Below the pieces are notes generated by a model that ran no database searches, was not told where the DNA came from, and saw only the letters and a list, made by a program, of their open reading frames with translations. Shown here piece by piece: positions 1 to 8,789 of a stretch of 64,000 nucleotides of DNA. Made by a program: the position numbers and the translations under genes. Position 1 is the stretch's first letter. Every line of letters starts with the position of its first letter. This DNA comes from CBDFGN01 sp965247065 (GTDB lineage: Bacteria; Bacteroidota; Bacteroidia; Cytophagales; Cyclobacteriaceae). The stretch lies in the NCBI GenBank assembly GCA_965247065.1, contig CBDFGN010000006.1, positions 2,232,001 through 2,296,000 on the forward strand. The letters run 5' to 3'.

Positions 1-1773
1 AAAGTCGAAGTCCTCGTCTACGTTCTCCACGAAGCGCCTAAACCCGAATCTCCCGGAGAATCCATTTTTCAGGGAGAGCACATATGACGGCCCTATTCTC
101 GAACTTTGACTGCGTCCGTCAGGATTGTTCAAAAAGATTTCGGATTCCCAAAGTAGCCGATGGTTTAAGAGTTTCCCATTTCCTTCAGGTATCCACCCGT
201 ACCAGATCTCATTCCCAAATCGAGTGTAGTCCTCCCTCAGTTCAAAGCCCATTTCAGGATTGTAATCTCTTCCAGCCCCAGAAACCGATAGATTGTAACC
301 AAAGCCCCTGAAATTGCGCTTCTCCCAGTTAACCCGGTACCTCCAGTTATCAAAACCATCGCTTTGGATACTGTCGGTAAAGGTCTGAGCCCAGGACATC
401 CTTAAGAAATCCTGTCCGAAAAGCCGGAAAATGCCATCAACTCCATAGGCAGTATTCCGATCTTGGCTGTGCACCTTGTTGGTGACCATCGCTCCGATAT
501 AAGAATTGCTATTTAATACTCTTCTTCTCATTCGAAATACTCCCCAGTTGGTACTAGGCTGGGCTGGATTTTCATCTAAGCTATCTACAGCCTCGGTTTG
601 CATGTTTAAGAATCCAAAATCCCATGGTCCGGATCTTCCTACCAGTCGCGCACCACCATAGATTCTTACGATGTCTCCTTCATACAGCCCAATCCTCCGG
701 CTGTAGAAAAGCCGGTTGGGACCACCCAGGGGAAAGTCAAAAATGGCTCCCCGCTCAAGGAAAAAGCGGCGGCGCTCCGGAAAGAATAGGGAAAATCGGG
801 TCAGGTTTACTTGTTGAACGTCCGCTTCGACCTGGGCGAAGTCCGTATTGACCGTAAGATCCAGATTGAGGTTGTTGGACAAGCCGTATTTGATATCGAT
901 GCCTGCCTCCGAGACCAACTCATCGTTGTTATCGTATCCCGTTTCAGGCTCATTTAATTCCGTGTTTCGTTGAAACCCGGTAAGAACGTACGGAGTAACG
1001 AATAGGGGCCTTTTAGAGCGAATTCCCTCTATGATATATTCTTGGGCCTGAGAAGGTTTCCAGGCACTAAACTGACCCCAGTTCAACGGAATCGCCGGAA
1101 AGACATCAAGTTCATTATTGTGGGCAATGTATCGCCATGTAATCATTCCCATTTTGGCCTTGCCATCTTTTTCTTGGAATCTCAGGCTGCCAAATGGAAT
1201 GCGCATTTCCGAAAACCAGCCCTCCTCAGAGCGTACAGATTTTACGTCCCAGAACGTATCCCAAAATGGGTTTAGTGGTATCTGTTCCCTGGTGACCCGC
1301 TCGGCATCATTAGACACCGTTAGGTCGAGACGAAGACCTTCGGGAGTAGTGAAAAAAGCTACGGCATTCTCTTTGTCATTATAGGTGTCGATAATGATCC
1401 CGAACCAATCGTTACTTAAAGTGAAGGCGTCACGCTCTTTTGAAGTGGCAATGATGGACTCTGGATCCTTAGTAAAGTGCCTGCCAGCCAGGTATAAATA
1501 ATCAGCATCATGAACCAAATAAATTTCTGTCTTCTCTGATGGCGGGGCACCAAAAACTGGCCTTTGAGCTACAACTGGGGTAGGTTTGGCTCTTTGCCAA
1601 ACCTCCTCGTCCAGGACACCATCCAGTTTTATTTTGTCCGTGATCAATGGGATAATTATCGGGTCCTGGGCCTGAGCGAACATTGGGACCAACAGACTCC
1701 CTATGCTAATTATGCAAGCTTTGGTTCCTGAAAATCGCCAACCCACATTAAACAAACGATTGCTTATATACAT
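1..1773 (-). CDS. DUF5916 outer-membrane protein with N-terminal CBM9-like domain (partial)
   Basis: This gene runs off the left edge, so only the first 591 codons are seen. It starts at ATG 1773 with an N-terminal hydrophobic signal peptide ending near FAQAQD. Residues of about 35-230 (IKLDGVLDEEVW, then YLAGRH and RIPFGSLRF) match the carbohydrate-binding family 9-like domain that opens DUF5916 proteins. The rest is rich in alternating aromatic and polar strands (FFPERRRFFLE, YSRRIGL), as in the DUF5916 outer-membrane barrel. The family is widespread in Bacteroidota; its substrate is not firmly known. It follows the aldo/keto reductase gene on the same strand after 127 bases. The C-terminal end of the barrel is missing only because of the window edge. 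Confidence 0.85.
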   Translation of the reverse strand, partial: MYISNRLFNVGWRFSGTKACIISIGSLLVPMFAQAQDPIIIPLITDKIKLDGVLDEEVWQRAKPTPVVAQRPVFGAPPSEKTEIYLVHDADYLYLAGRHFTKDPESIIATSKERDAFTLSNDWFGIIIDTYNDKENAVAFFTTPEGLRLDLTVSNDAERVTREQIPLNPFWDTFWDVKSVRSEEGWFSEMRIPFGSLRFQEKDGKAKMGMITWRYIAHNNELDVFPAIPLNWGQFSAWKPSQAQEYIIEGIRSKRPLFVTPYVLTGFQRNTELNEPETGYDNNDELVSEAGIDIKYGLSNNLNLDLTVNTDFAQVEADVQQVNLTRFSLFFPERRRFFLERGAIFDFPLGGPNRLFYSRRIGLYEGDIVRIYGGARLVGRSGPWDFGFLNMQTEAVDSLDENPAQPSTNWGVFRMRRRVLNSNSYIGAMVTNKVHSQDRNTAYGVDGIFRLFGQDFLRMSWAQTFTDSIQSDGFDNWRYRVNWEKRNFRGFGYNLSVSGAGRDYNPEMGFELREDYTRFGNEIWYGWIPEGNGKLLNHRLLWESEIFLNNPDGRSQSSRIGPSYVLSLKNGFSGRFGFRRFVENVDEDFDF

Positions 1774-1900
1774 TGAAGTATCAGGCCAAATGAACCATAA
1801 ATGAGATTGACACTGAAAGAACAATATCCGAGTAGCTCACAGTGACACCAGGTTCTTAATGAATATGAGGCGATTTACTGGTTTGTTCCACATCCTCCTG

Positions 1901-2893
1901 CTAATTCCACACCAGATTCGATCGGGTTTCCCAGTACTGATCGGCCGGTTCCTGAAGGAACCTTAGTTCCGAGGCAATTTGTTCATTCCAAAGCACGGCT
2001 AGCCCATTTAGATTGGATTTCAACTGGGCGACAGTGGTAGCCCCACTCAGTACCACATCCGCCCAGGGTTGATTGAGTGCAGCGGCAAAGGCAAGGGCAT
2101 CAGTTGAAAAATTCGTTTGTTCCTCATGGAATTCGAACAGGTATACCTTATCCTCAAAATCAAGATCCAGATTTTTTGAGGTCAACCTTCCGTTGGCCAG
2201 AGCCTCCTTTATTATAACTCCGACTCCTAATTGATGAGCCGCCTTAAGAGCTTCAGTTGCCGATTGTTCCAAAAGATTCCAAGTAGATTGCACGGAATCG
2301 AAAAGTCTAGTGCCGTTCAACTTAACCTCTAGCGCCTCCAGAATCACCGCCGCTTGCCGGGGTCCAGTGGTGGACAATCCGATTCTGATTCCGGACTCCT
2401 TCAACTTGTGAAGTTCTTCTAAAACTTTTTGGTTTTTTAATACCCCACTTTCCTTAGTGGCGGAATGGATTTGGTAAAGATTCGGTCCTGGCTTGAGCAG
2501 CTGCTGGCTTTCAGGCCATTGTTTTTGCAATTGGGAGAGTGAATGGTTCTTTACCTCGTGGGAATCTGCATCAACCGCCCAGTTGGCGGTGTACTCATAA
2601 CCCCATTTTGATCCTACGGCTGCTTCGGCCGAAGGATCGTTTGCCCGGAGCCAGGTTGAGAGAAATTCCTCGGCGCGTCCATATGACCGTGCCGCGTCAA
2701 AATAACGGATCCCAAGTTTCCATGCCAGGTCAAGCACACGGTGAGCATTGGCCTTCATGACCTCCACTTGGTAGTTTTCCTTAAGGTCCTGGGCATGGCC
2801 CATGTTTATATATCCAGGCCTGCCTAATGCAGCTAATCCCAACCCTACCGGAGAAACACTAATACCCGATTTTCCGAGTTCTCTAAGGTGCAT
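1901..2893 (-). CDS. Aldo/keto reductase family protein
   Basis: A 330-residue NAD(P)H-dependent oxidoreductase of the aldo/keto reductase TIM-barrel family. The sequence shows the N-terminal RELGKSGISVSPVGLG strand, the catalytic Asp and Tyr in YFDAARSYGRAE, the Lys in VGSKWGYEY, and the C-terminal VLSGATTVAQL segment that contacts cofactor in this family. An ATG at 2893 is preferred over the in-frame TTG at 2896. It begins 3 bases beyond the stop of the HAD phosphatase gene, so the two are almost certainly translated from one message. Substrate is unknown; relatives reduce sugars, aldehydes or D-threo-aldose substrates. Confidence 0.85.
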   Translation of the reverse strand: MHLRELGKSGISVSPVGLGLAALGRPGYINMGHAQDLKENYQVEVMKANAHRVLDLAWKLGIRYFDAARSYGRAEEFLSTWLRANDPSAEAAVGSKWGYEYTANWAVDADSHEVKNHSLSQLQKQWPESQQLLKPGPNLYQIHSATKESGVLKNQKVLEELHKLKESGIRIGLSTTGPRQAAVILEALEVKLNGTRLFDSVQSTWNLLEQSATEALKAAHQLGVGVIIKEALANGRLTSKNLDLDFEDKVYLFEFHEEQTNFSTDALAFAAALNQPWADVVLSGATTVAQLKSNLNGLAVLWNEQIASELRFLQEPADQYWETRSNLVWN

Positions 2894-2896
2894 CAA

Positions 2897-3559
2897 TCAC
2901 GAAGTTAAATACCCGACTATTGAATTGATGCCTTCTTTGTCAAAGCCTCGAATAGTCTTGTCGCAAATGGTTAGGTCCTGATTGCCGGAATTGGGATTGA
3001 TATAACCAATACAAACCATGCCGGCGCTCTTGGCCGCACGGGCTCCGTTTCTTGAATCTTCCACCGCCATACAGGAGGAGGGTTTGAGGCCCAGGAGTTT
3101 GGCCGCATGCAAGAATATATCGGGAGATGGCTTTCCATTATCCACTTGTTGTGCGCTGACCAAATGGGTGAAATAATTTTGTATGCCAATCTTTTCGGTG
3201 ATTTGCTCAATGGTCCTCAGGGAGGATGAGGAGGCTACACTTAGGGGAACTCTTCTCGTTGAAAGCAACTCAAGGAGATTTGTCAATCCCGGCATTGGTT
3301 TCAAATCAGCCCTGGACAGGGTGTCGTGAATAAGGTTGGTCTCAAACTTCATAACATCCTCCATGTCGATGGTCTTTCCACGGGACTCAGTTAAGTAGGT
3401 CCACATCTTGTTAGACGAGTAACCCACAAACGAGTTATGTTCCTCAGCAGATACCTCGAAACCAAAATTATCAAACATGGTCTGGTTCAGCTCAAAGTAA
3501 ATCGGTTCGGAGTCCACCAAAACTCCGTCCATATCAAAGATTACGCCTTCAATTATCAT
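2897..3559 (-). CDS. HAD-superfamily phosphatase, beta-phosphoglucomutase-like
   Basis: A 220-residue HAD hydrolase. Motif I is GVIFDMDGVLVDSEP near the N-terminus (two Asp of DxD), motif II is the Ser in SVASSSS, motif III the Lys in GKPSPDIF, and motif IV the acidic pair in AVEDSRNGARAA. A helical cap of about 70 residues lies between motifs I and II, as in subfamily I enzymes such as beta-phosphoglucomutase and 2-deoxyglucose-6-phosphatase. The open frame extends upstream to 3607, but the ATG at 3559 places motif I at the usual distance and leaves 2 bases to the DUF192 stop. It sits between DUF192 and aldo/keto reductase genes in a tight minus-strand group. Substrate cannot be read from sequence. 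Confidence 0.85.
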   Translation of the reverse strand: MIIEGVIFDMDGVLVDSEPIYFELNQTMFDNFGFEVSAEEHNSFVGYSSNKMWTYLTESRGKTIDMEDVMKFETNLIHDTLSRADLKPMPGLTNLLELLSTRRVPLSVASSSSLRTIEQITEKIGIQNYFTHLVSAQQVDNGKPSPDIFLHAAKLLGLKPSSCMAVEDSRNGARAAKSAGMVCIGYINPNSGNQDLTICDKTIRGFDKEGINSIVGYLTS

Positions 3560-3561
3560 GG

Positions 3562-4101
3562 TTAGAATCTGGCAACCATACCTGCCTGGATGCCATGTTG
3601 GGCGCAAAATCCAGCGTTGACTTCGATTACATACATTGCCGGGCTTCCCGATGGTATCGGATCGTCCGAATAGGGTCGGGTATTGGTCTGGATCGACACA
3701 ACTTTATTTTGGTCATCCACAAAGATTACATCCAACGGCAGCGGAGTATTGCGCATCCAGAATGATCGGGGTGCCATTTGCTCAAAAATAAACAACATTC
3801 CAAATTGTGGGGGCATATGGTCTCTGTACATCAATCCCTGGTTTCTTTCCTCCGGCCGGCTGGCTATTTCAACATCGATCGCAATAAGAATACGGCCCAG
3901 CGAATCGACAAAGGCGATTTCTCCTTCCTTGACAAAGCCTTTAACCACCGGATCGGTTCCCGCCGATGCCGGAGAACGGGGCCGCAAGAGGGTGTTAATT
4001 CCCCAAGCAGCAAGAGCAAGAAAAACAAACCCAATAGCGATTTTTTTGAGCACTTGGATTAGGGGATCAGACCAGAGTTTGAATAATATATCATACAGCA
4101 A
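3562..4101 (-). CDS. DUF192 family membrane-anchored protein
   Basis: A 179-residue protein with one N-terminal membrane segment (about residues 22-41) followed by a DUF192 domain: the conserved EERNQGLMYRD, GMLFIF, FWMRNTPLPLDVIFVD and YVIEVNAGF blocks are all present. DUF192 proteins are small exported or anchored beta proteins of unknown biochemical role. No ATG is available near the start; TTG at 4101 is the first candidate, so the start is uncertain. It heads the minus-strand group with the HAD and aldo/keto reductase genes and is divergent from the surface-protein gene at 4.1 kb. Confidence 0.8.
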   Translation of the reverse strand: MLYDILFKLWSDPLIQVLKKIAIGFVFLALAAWGINTLLRPRSPASAGTDPVVKGFVKEGEIAFVDSLGRILIAIDVEIASRPEERNQGLMYRDHMPPQFGMLFIFEQMAPRSFWMRNTPLPLDVIFVDDQNKVVSIQTNTRPYSDDPIPSGSPAMYVIEVNAGFCAQHGIQAGMVARF

Positions 4102-4174
4102 AAATGCTATATTAACGTTTAATTTGACTAAAAATGATATGAATTTAGAAGGGAGAAGTGAAGATATTTCTCCG

Positions 4175-5523
4175 ATGGGCGCACGATGGCTGGTCCTGGT
4201 AATTTTTTCACTAGCATTCCATGGAGCTTCCTGGGCTCAGGACGTCCAGAGGATCACCGGACGAATAATCAACGTTGAAACGCAGGCACCCATTCCGTTT
4301 GCATCGGTTGGCATTCCTGGGCGCCAGGTAGGGACGAGTGCTGATCTTGGCGGTTTTTTGAATTGGATCTCGATCCCCAGTTCAGTCAGGATAGTTTGAT
4401 GGTTTCCTGTGTTGGCTATGATAAATACGTGATTCTGGTGGGTGATCTGGAACTGTCGCAAATGAACATATTCCAGCTCAAGTCTAAGACCACTTTTCTG
4501 GAGGAGGTAATTATTCGAGGACAATCCTTGAACGCGGAACAGATAATCTTGAGCGCATCCAAAAACCTGAAGAAACACCTCCGAACTGCACCATATCTGG
4601 TGGGCAATCGATATAGGGAATATATCAAAGTGGATGGTCAGTACAAGGGCTTTACTGAAGCTATGGGGGTGCTATATGTTGGAGGTTACAACCGCAAGTA
4701 CAATAGCTTTAAGAACAAATCTTATACGTACGACATTGCTCAGTGGAAGCACATACGAAGAAGCAACTACGAGGTGGAACTCGGTAGTGACCAGCCCGAT
4801 TATCTTTTCACTGACAAGTTGATAAAAACTAAGGACTTTTTTACCTATGATGGTCCAATTCAAAAATCTCAAATTCAGAAACTTGACTACTATATCGATT
4901 CGCTAACCACATACAATGACCAGTTGGTCTATATCGTCCAATTTAAGCCCAGGGAAGAGTTCAAAGATGAGTTGAGGTATGAGGGCAACGCGTTGATCAA
5001 AGCAGATGACTACGCGGTATTGTCAATTGACATTCGTGACTACTCATCGGATTTGATAATGGGGGTAAACAAGCGTAAGGGAGCTACCAACAACGTCAAT
5101 TTCTTTCAGCTTCGTTACGCTGAGTTCGAGGGCAAGTATTACGTCAGTTATATGAAGCAATTCAATTCATACCAGCTCAATGTTGATGGCAAACCGGTCA
5201 AAACTGAGGAGGTTCTGGAGATGATCGGCGGTAAATTCTTTCAGAACGAGCCCTTGGACTTGAATTATGCCCAGAGGACTATCATGTTCAGTGAAATGCA
5301 AAACCCCCTGGTTGTTTACCAGCCAGAATTCTGGAAAGTCGCAAAATTGTCAGAGGTTCCCCAGATAGAAGCCTTGCGTAGGGATCTTGGCAAACGGGAG
5401 TCCCTTGAAAAACAATTCGTGCTCAGCAGTGGTAAACGGGTGGTGCCCATGCCGGAAGGCTTCAAAAACTACCAGGAGTGGTATACTGATCGGCAGACCT
5501 TTGACGTCTTTTTCCCTAACTAG
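4175..5523 (+). CDS. Carboxypeptidase-regulatory-like surface protein, interrupted by a -1 frameshift
   Basis: Two overlapping frames make up one protein. The first (ATG 4175, or 4139) gives a signal peptide ending ASWAQ and the start of a CarboxypepD_reg-like beta sandwich (RITGRIINVETQAPIPFASV, then GTSADLGGF). The frame then breaks at a run of six T at 4354-4359; adding one T restores FFELDLDPQFSQDSLMVSCVGYDKY, which is the expected continuation of that domain. The second frame runs to 5523 with about 385 residues of unknown C-terminal sequence. Such proteins in Bacteroidota are exported to the periplasm or surface. The break may be a real recent mutation or a homopolymer error; the rest of the gene is intact. 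Confidence 0.65.
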
Positions 5524-5549
5524 GCTTTTAAAGACCGCCGTGGTACATA

Positions 5550-6602
5550 TCAATCCAGAAAACGCCTGGGGGGTACCACAAATAGTGAGAGGTTGAACAC
5601 AAGGGCGTTGTTGAAGCGATTATCAATTACTTCATTGGCGCCTCTTTCTGGGCCATCCCTAAGGCTGAAGTTGATATTGGTCCTAAAGCCGGATTCCACT
5701 CCAAACCAGAGCCAGTCGTGAATTTCACGCTCAAAACTGAGTAAAAATCGGATCTCGGACTTACGCAGATTCAGAGTTTTGGTGCCCGATAATGCGGGTT
5801 CATCCAATCGAATTGTATAACTATTCCCATTTAGCTCCGAAATGACATAAAGGTTGGTCTTTTCACTGGGTGAATATCGAAGCCTAGTCTTGGATGGCAA
5901 TAGGGCCTCGAGCCCCCAATGGCTGTTGAAGGTATGAATGTAGGAAAACACGGGGAATAAGCCTTGTCTTCCGAAATCGTTGCTGTAGGCGATGCCAAAA
6001 GCAAATGCCGTGTATGGATTTGCCTTCCATCCGTACAATGGTGCTATTGAGAATTTTAGAAATTCCGCAGTCGGAAGGTCATCGATATGGTAATCCCCGT
6101 TTAAGTTGGTGCTCAGACGAAAGAGAAAGTACTTATTTCCCTTAAAAGGCTTAGCTAAAAAAAGTTGGACTCCCATGCTCTTGAGCGCCTTGTCTTCCAG
6201 CCCCCGATACAATGGGTAATCGGGTAGGTCTTCAAATCTATACTCTTCATGAAAATACCTAAAGCCCAAAGCAACCTTGATCCCAGGCTTTCGAAGAATC
6301 GGTACCCTCAAACGTAGATCCCAGCGACGATTTAGTCTTACATCTCCTTCTCCATTGTCCAAACCCTCCTGTTTTGAATAGGACCTTACTCCATAGTTCA
6401 TGACTCGCTCCTGCTTGATTATTACTCCTTTGGCCCGGGGTACGCCGAATACACTTGGCAAGCAAAAGGTAGAATCACTGCAATGAATGATGGTTTCTTG
6501 ACCAAGCAAAGTGCCCATGCCCACTAACAGAATACCAAATACTAGAGATACCTTCCCCACCGCTTTTGAAATCTTCCTGAACCGATATTCAAAATAGCAC
6601 AA
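5550..6602 (-). CDS. DUF6268-like outer-membrane beta-barrel protein
   Basis: An exported protein of up to 350 residues. A signal peptide (KVSLVFGILLVGMGTLLGQ) is followed by alternating-strand sequence with many aromatic residues (RWDLRLRVP, IKVALGFRYF, YFLFRLSTN, PYTAFAFGIAY, WFGVESGFRTNINF) and it ends in the hydrophobic strand NALVFNLSLFVV, typical of a barrel in the outer membrane. It resembles the DUF6268 family of Bacteroidota, though this is a pattern judgement. The start is uncertain: TTG at 6602 opens the frame, while GTG at 6560 gives a compact signal peptide. It lies downstream of the truncated debranching enzyme gene on the same strand with a 156-base gap. Confidence 0.6.
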   Translation of the reverse strand: MCYFEYRFRKISKAVGKVSLVFGILLVGMGTLLGQETIIHCSDSTFCLPSVFGVPRAKGVIIKQERVMNYGVRSYSKQEGLDNGEGDVRLNRRWDLRLRVPILRKPGIKVALGFRYFHEEYRFEDLPDYPLYRGLEDKALKSMGVQLFLAKPFKGNKYFLFRLSTNLNGDYHIDDLPTAEFLKFSIAPLYGWKANPYTAFAFGIAYSNDFGRQGLFPVFSYIHTFNSHWGLEALLPSKTRLRYSPSEKTNLYVISELNGNSYTIRLDEPALSGTKTLNLRKSEIRFLLSFEREIHDWLWFGVESGFRTNINFSLRDGPERGANEVIDNRFNNALVFNLSLFVVPPRRFLD

Positions 6603-6758
6603 TTTGAGATTGTTAGCACCATGATATTCAGGTGCTGTTTGCTATGCTCCTTGGCCTCCTCACAAGCAATTCTTGTTCCAATCTTCCTTCCAGGTTCCCA
6701 ACAGCTGATGAACGGCCGGAACCCAATCATGTCCCTAACGGCTTGCTCCATTGAGGCC

Positions 6759-8441
6759 TTATTCCGTTTTAGCCACCAAAATCACAATGGAATGAGCCTG
6801 AACGTAGTATGTGTCCATCTTTATGGCCAACTCCTCTCCGGGATGGCAAATGTCATGTGGGGGGTTCAAAGAGGTGTCCAGCAAGCGATGCCACTTCTTT
6901 AGGGTTCCCTTGGGAAGGGAAGGGATTTGAAACTCAATTGACTCCCAGTAAGAGCTGATCATGACGTGAATGGTCTGTTGCTCAGCCTTGTGGTCGAGTG
7001 TAAATGCCAGGCTTCGGGAATCCTTGCTCCAATCCGGCTCGTACAAAATTGTTCCGTGCCATGTGATTCGGTGAGGATTGTCTTTGGGATTTATCCAAAA
7101 CACTGTTTCGTGAAAATGGGGTTGTGCATGATGAAACCGAAGTAGTCTTTGGACGAACCCCAGAATTTCCTGGTTTTTTTCAACCAAATTCCAATCGAGC
7201 CAGGAAATTTCATTATCCTGGCAATAGGCATTATTGTTTCCGTTTTGGGTCCGTCTGACCTCATCGCCCATGCTGATCATCCGAGTTCCCTGGGAGACCG
7301 TCAGTAAGGTGAATAAGTTTTTGATCTGCTGCCTACGAAGGTTTTCAATTTCAGCTTTTTTTGTTGGACCTTCATCTCCGCAATTCCAGCTAAAATTGGC
7401 ATTCTGACCATCGCTATTGTTTTCCCGATTGGTTTGATTGTGCTTATCGTCGTAGCTAACCAAATCATTCAGGCTAAAGCCATCGTGGCAAGTGATAAAG
7501 TTTATGCTTCGATTAGGATCCCGGTGAGCGTGAACTGTGAATAAGTCTGGACTTCCGGCAATTTTAGAAGCTAAGGACTCAACCATGCCCCGATCCCCCT
7601 TGATAAATCGCCTAATGTCATCTCTGAATTTGCCGTTCCATTCAGCCCACCGGTGACCCACAAATGAGCCCAGCTGGTAAAGTCCAGCCGCATCCCAGGC
7701 TTCGGCGATGATCTTGGTATTGGCCAGGATGGGATCCGAATCAATTGACCACAACAGTGGTGGACTTACCATGGGCTGTCCCGATTCGTGCCTTGAAAGC
7801 ACGGAAGCCAGATCGAAACGGAAGCCATCGACGTGCATGTAGGCAACCCAATAATGCAGGCAATCAGTAATCATTCGGCGGACAATTGATTGATTGGCGT
7901 TGAAAGTGTTTCCACACCCAGTGAAATCCTGGAACGTATGGTCCTCTTGAGACAACATATAATAAGCTTTGGCCTCGAACCCTTTCCAGGAATAGGTTGG
8001 GCCTCTGGCCCCGGCTTCAGCGCTGTGATTGAACACCACATCCAGGATCACTTCGATACCGTTCCGGTGTAACGCTTTGACCATATCTCTGAACTCTGTG
8101 ACTGGACCTAAAGGAGATTGGTCGGAGCTATATCCAGTGTGAGGGGCAAAAAGTGATATTGGAGTATAACCCCAATAGTTGCTTAATCCCTTAGGGCCGT
8201 CCTTTTGATCAAATTGTTGAACCGGTAGCAGTTCCACGGCGGTTACCCCCAATTCCTTCAGATAAGGGATCTTTTCGACCAGGCCGGCATAGGTCCCGGC
8301 TTTCTCGCCTACACCGGAGGAGGGATGTTTAGTAAAACCCCGGACGTGCAATTCGTAAATGACGATGTGAGAGAATTCGTGCCTTGGATGTTTGTCTCCC
8401 TCCCAGTCGCAATCCTCCAGGTCAACCACGACACTCTTCAT
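6759..8441 (-). CDS. glgX: Glycogen debranching enzyme (GH13 isoamylase type), 5'-truncated
   Basis: The 560 residues hold the GH13 catalytic core: YELHVRGF at the barrel start, VFNHSAE, DGFRFDLASVL with the nucleophile Asp, IIAEAWD with the acid/base Glu, and TCHDGFSLNDLV with the third catalytic acid, followed by a C-terminal beta domain. Such enzymes hydrolyse alpha-1,6 branches of glycogen. Full-length relatives have about 700 residues with an N-terminal CBM48 domain. Here the sequence begins at MKSVVVD, which lies near residue 150 of GlgX, and the frame upstream has no start and meets a stop at 8568. The first part of the gene is therefore missing, and the break lies about 150-200 bases from the IS110-type element. 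Whether the remnant is expressed is doubtful. Confidence 0.75.
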   Translation of the reverse strand: MKSVVVDLEDCDWEGDKHPRHEFSHIVIYELHVRGFTKHPSSGVGEKAGTYAGLVEKIPYLKELGVTAVELLPVQQFDQKDGPKGLSNYWGYTPISLFAPHTGYSSDQSPLGPVTEFRDMVKALHRNGIEVILDVVFNHSAEAGARGPTYSWKGFEAKAYYMLSQEDHTFQDFTGCGNTFNANQSIVRRMITDCLHYWVAYMHVDGFRFDLASVLSRHESGQPMVSPPLLWSIDSDPILANTKIIAEAWDAAGLYQLGSFVGHRWAEWNGKFRDDIRRFIKGDRGMVESLASKIAGSPDLFTVHAHRDPNRSINFITCHDGFSLNDLVSYDDKHNQTNRENNSDGQNANFSWNCGDEGPTKKAEIENLRRQQIKNLFTLLTVSQGTRMISMGDEVRRTQNGNNNAYCQDNEISWLDWNLVEKNQEILGFVQRLLRFHHAQPHFHETVFWINPKDNPHRITWHGTILYEPDWSKDSRSLAFTLDHKAEQQTIHVMISSYWESIEFQIPSLPKGTLKKWHRLLDTSLNPPHDICHPGEELAIKMDTYYVQAHSIVILVAKTE

Positions 8442-8608
8442 AGCAGCATAGGTGCGGCAACCCTGGAAAAGGAGTCGGGGACGGCTACTGCCTGTCCCTT
8501 TAGATTTACAAGATATGATTATTTCAATATTATTGCTATTACCCCTATGAGGGGGTCTGGGGGAGACTCATAACTTGTGGACAAGGTGGATAACTTTAAA
8601 AAGTCAAC

Positions 8609-8674
8609 ACCGACAGAGGCGAATTATCTGCCTGCCAGGGTAAGACCCATCGTGCGATTCAATCCTCTGTCGGT
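8609..8674. repeat. 11-bp inverted repeat straddling the left IS110-type end
   Basis: accgacagagg at 8609-8619 is the exact reverse complement of cctctgtcggt at 8664-8674, with a 44-base interior that contains the left 12-bp inverted repeat of the insertion sequence. It could form a stem in DNA or RNA. It may mean the element begins further left than 8648, or it may be a target structure. No T-run follows, so it is not a terminator. Confidence 0.5.
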
Positions 8675-8757
8675 TACTTAAACAAGCATCATTTAGAAAT
8701 TAGGAATATCCAGCGAAGGATAAGATCCATTATCAAGGGTTTGATCGTGTTTAAGTG
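8675..8757 (+). ncRNA. Candidate bridge RNA of the IS110-type element
   Basis: Upstream of the transposase start and on the same strand, acttaaaca (8676-8684) pairs with tgtttaagt (8748-8756) to close a domain. Inside it are two small hairpins: tatcc-agcgaa-ggata (8707-8722) and atcaa-gggt-ttgat (8732-8745), with unpaired stretches between them. IS110 elements are known to encode a structured bridge RNA in a non-coding end that pairs with target and donor DNA. Position and shape fit; pairing of its loops with the element's own junctions was not demonstrated here. Confidence 0.4.
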
Positions 8758-8789
8758 TGTTGACCTGTTTTTTAATCAATAATAAAGTT

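Noticed and set aside
8609..8674. 11-bp inverted repeat as a terminator of glgX or the IS
   Set aside because: No T-run on either strand after the stem and a 44-base loop; better seen as part of the IS end.
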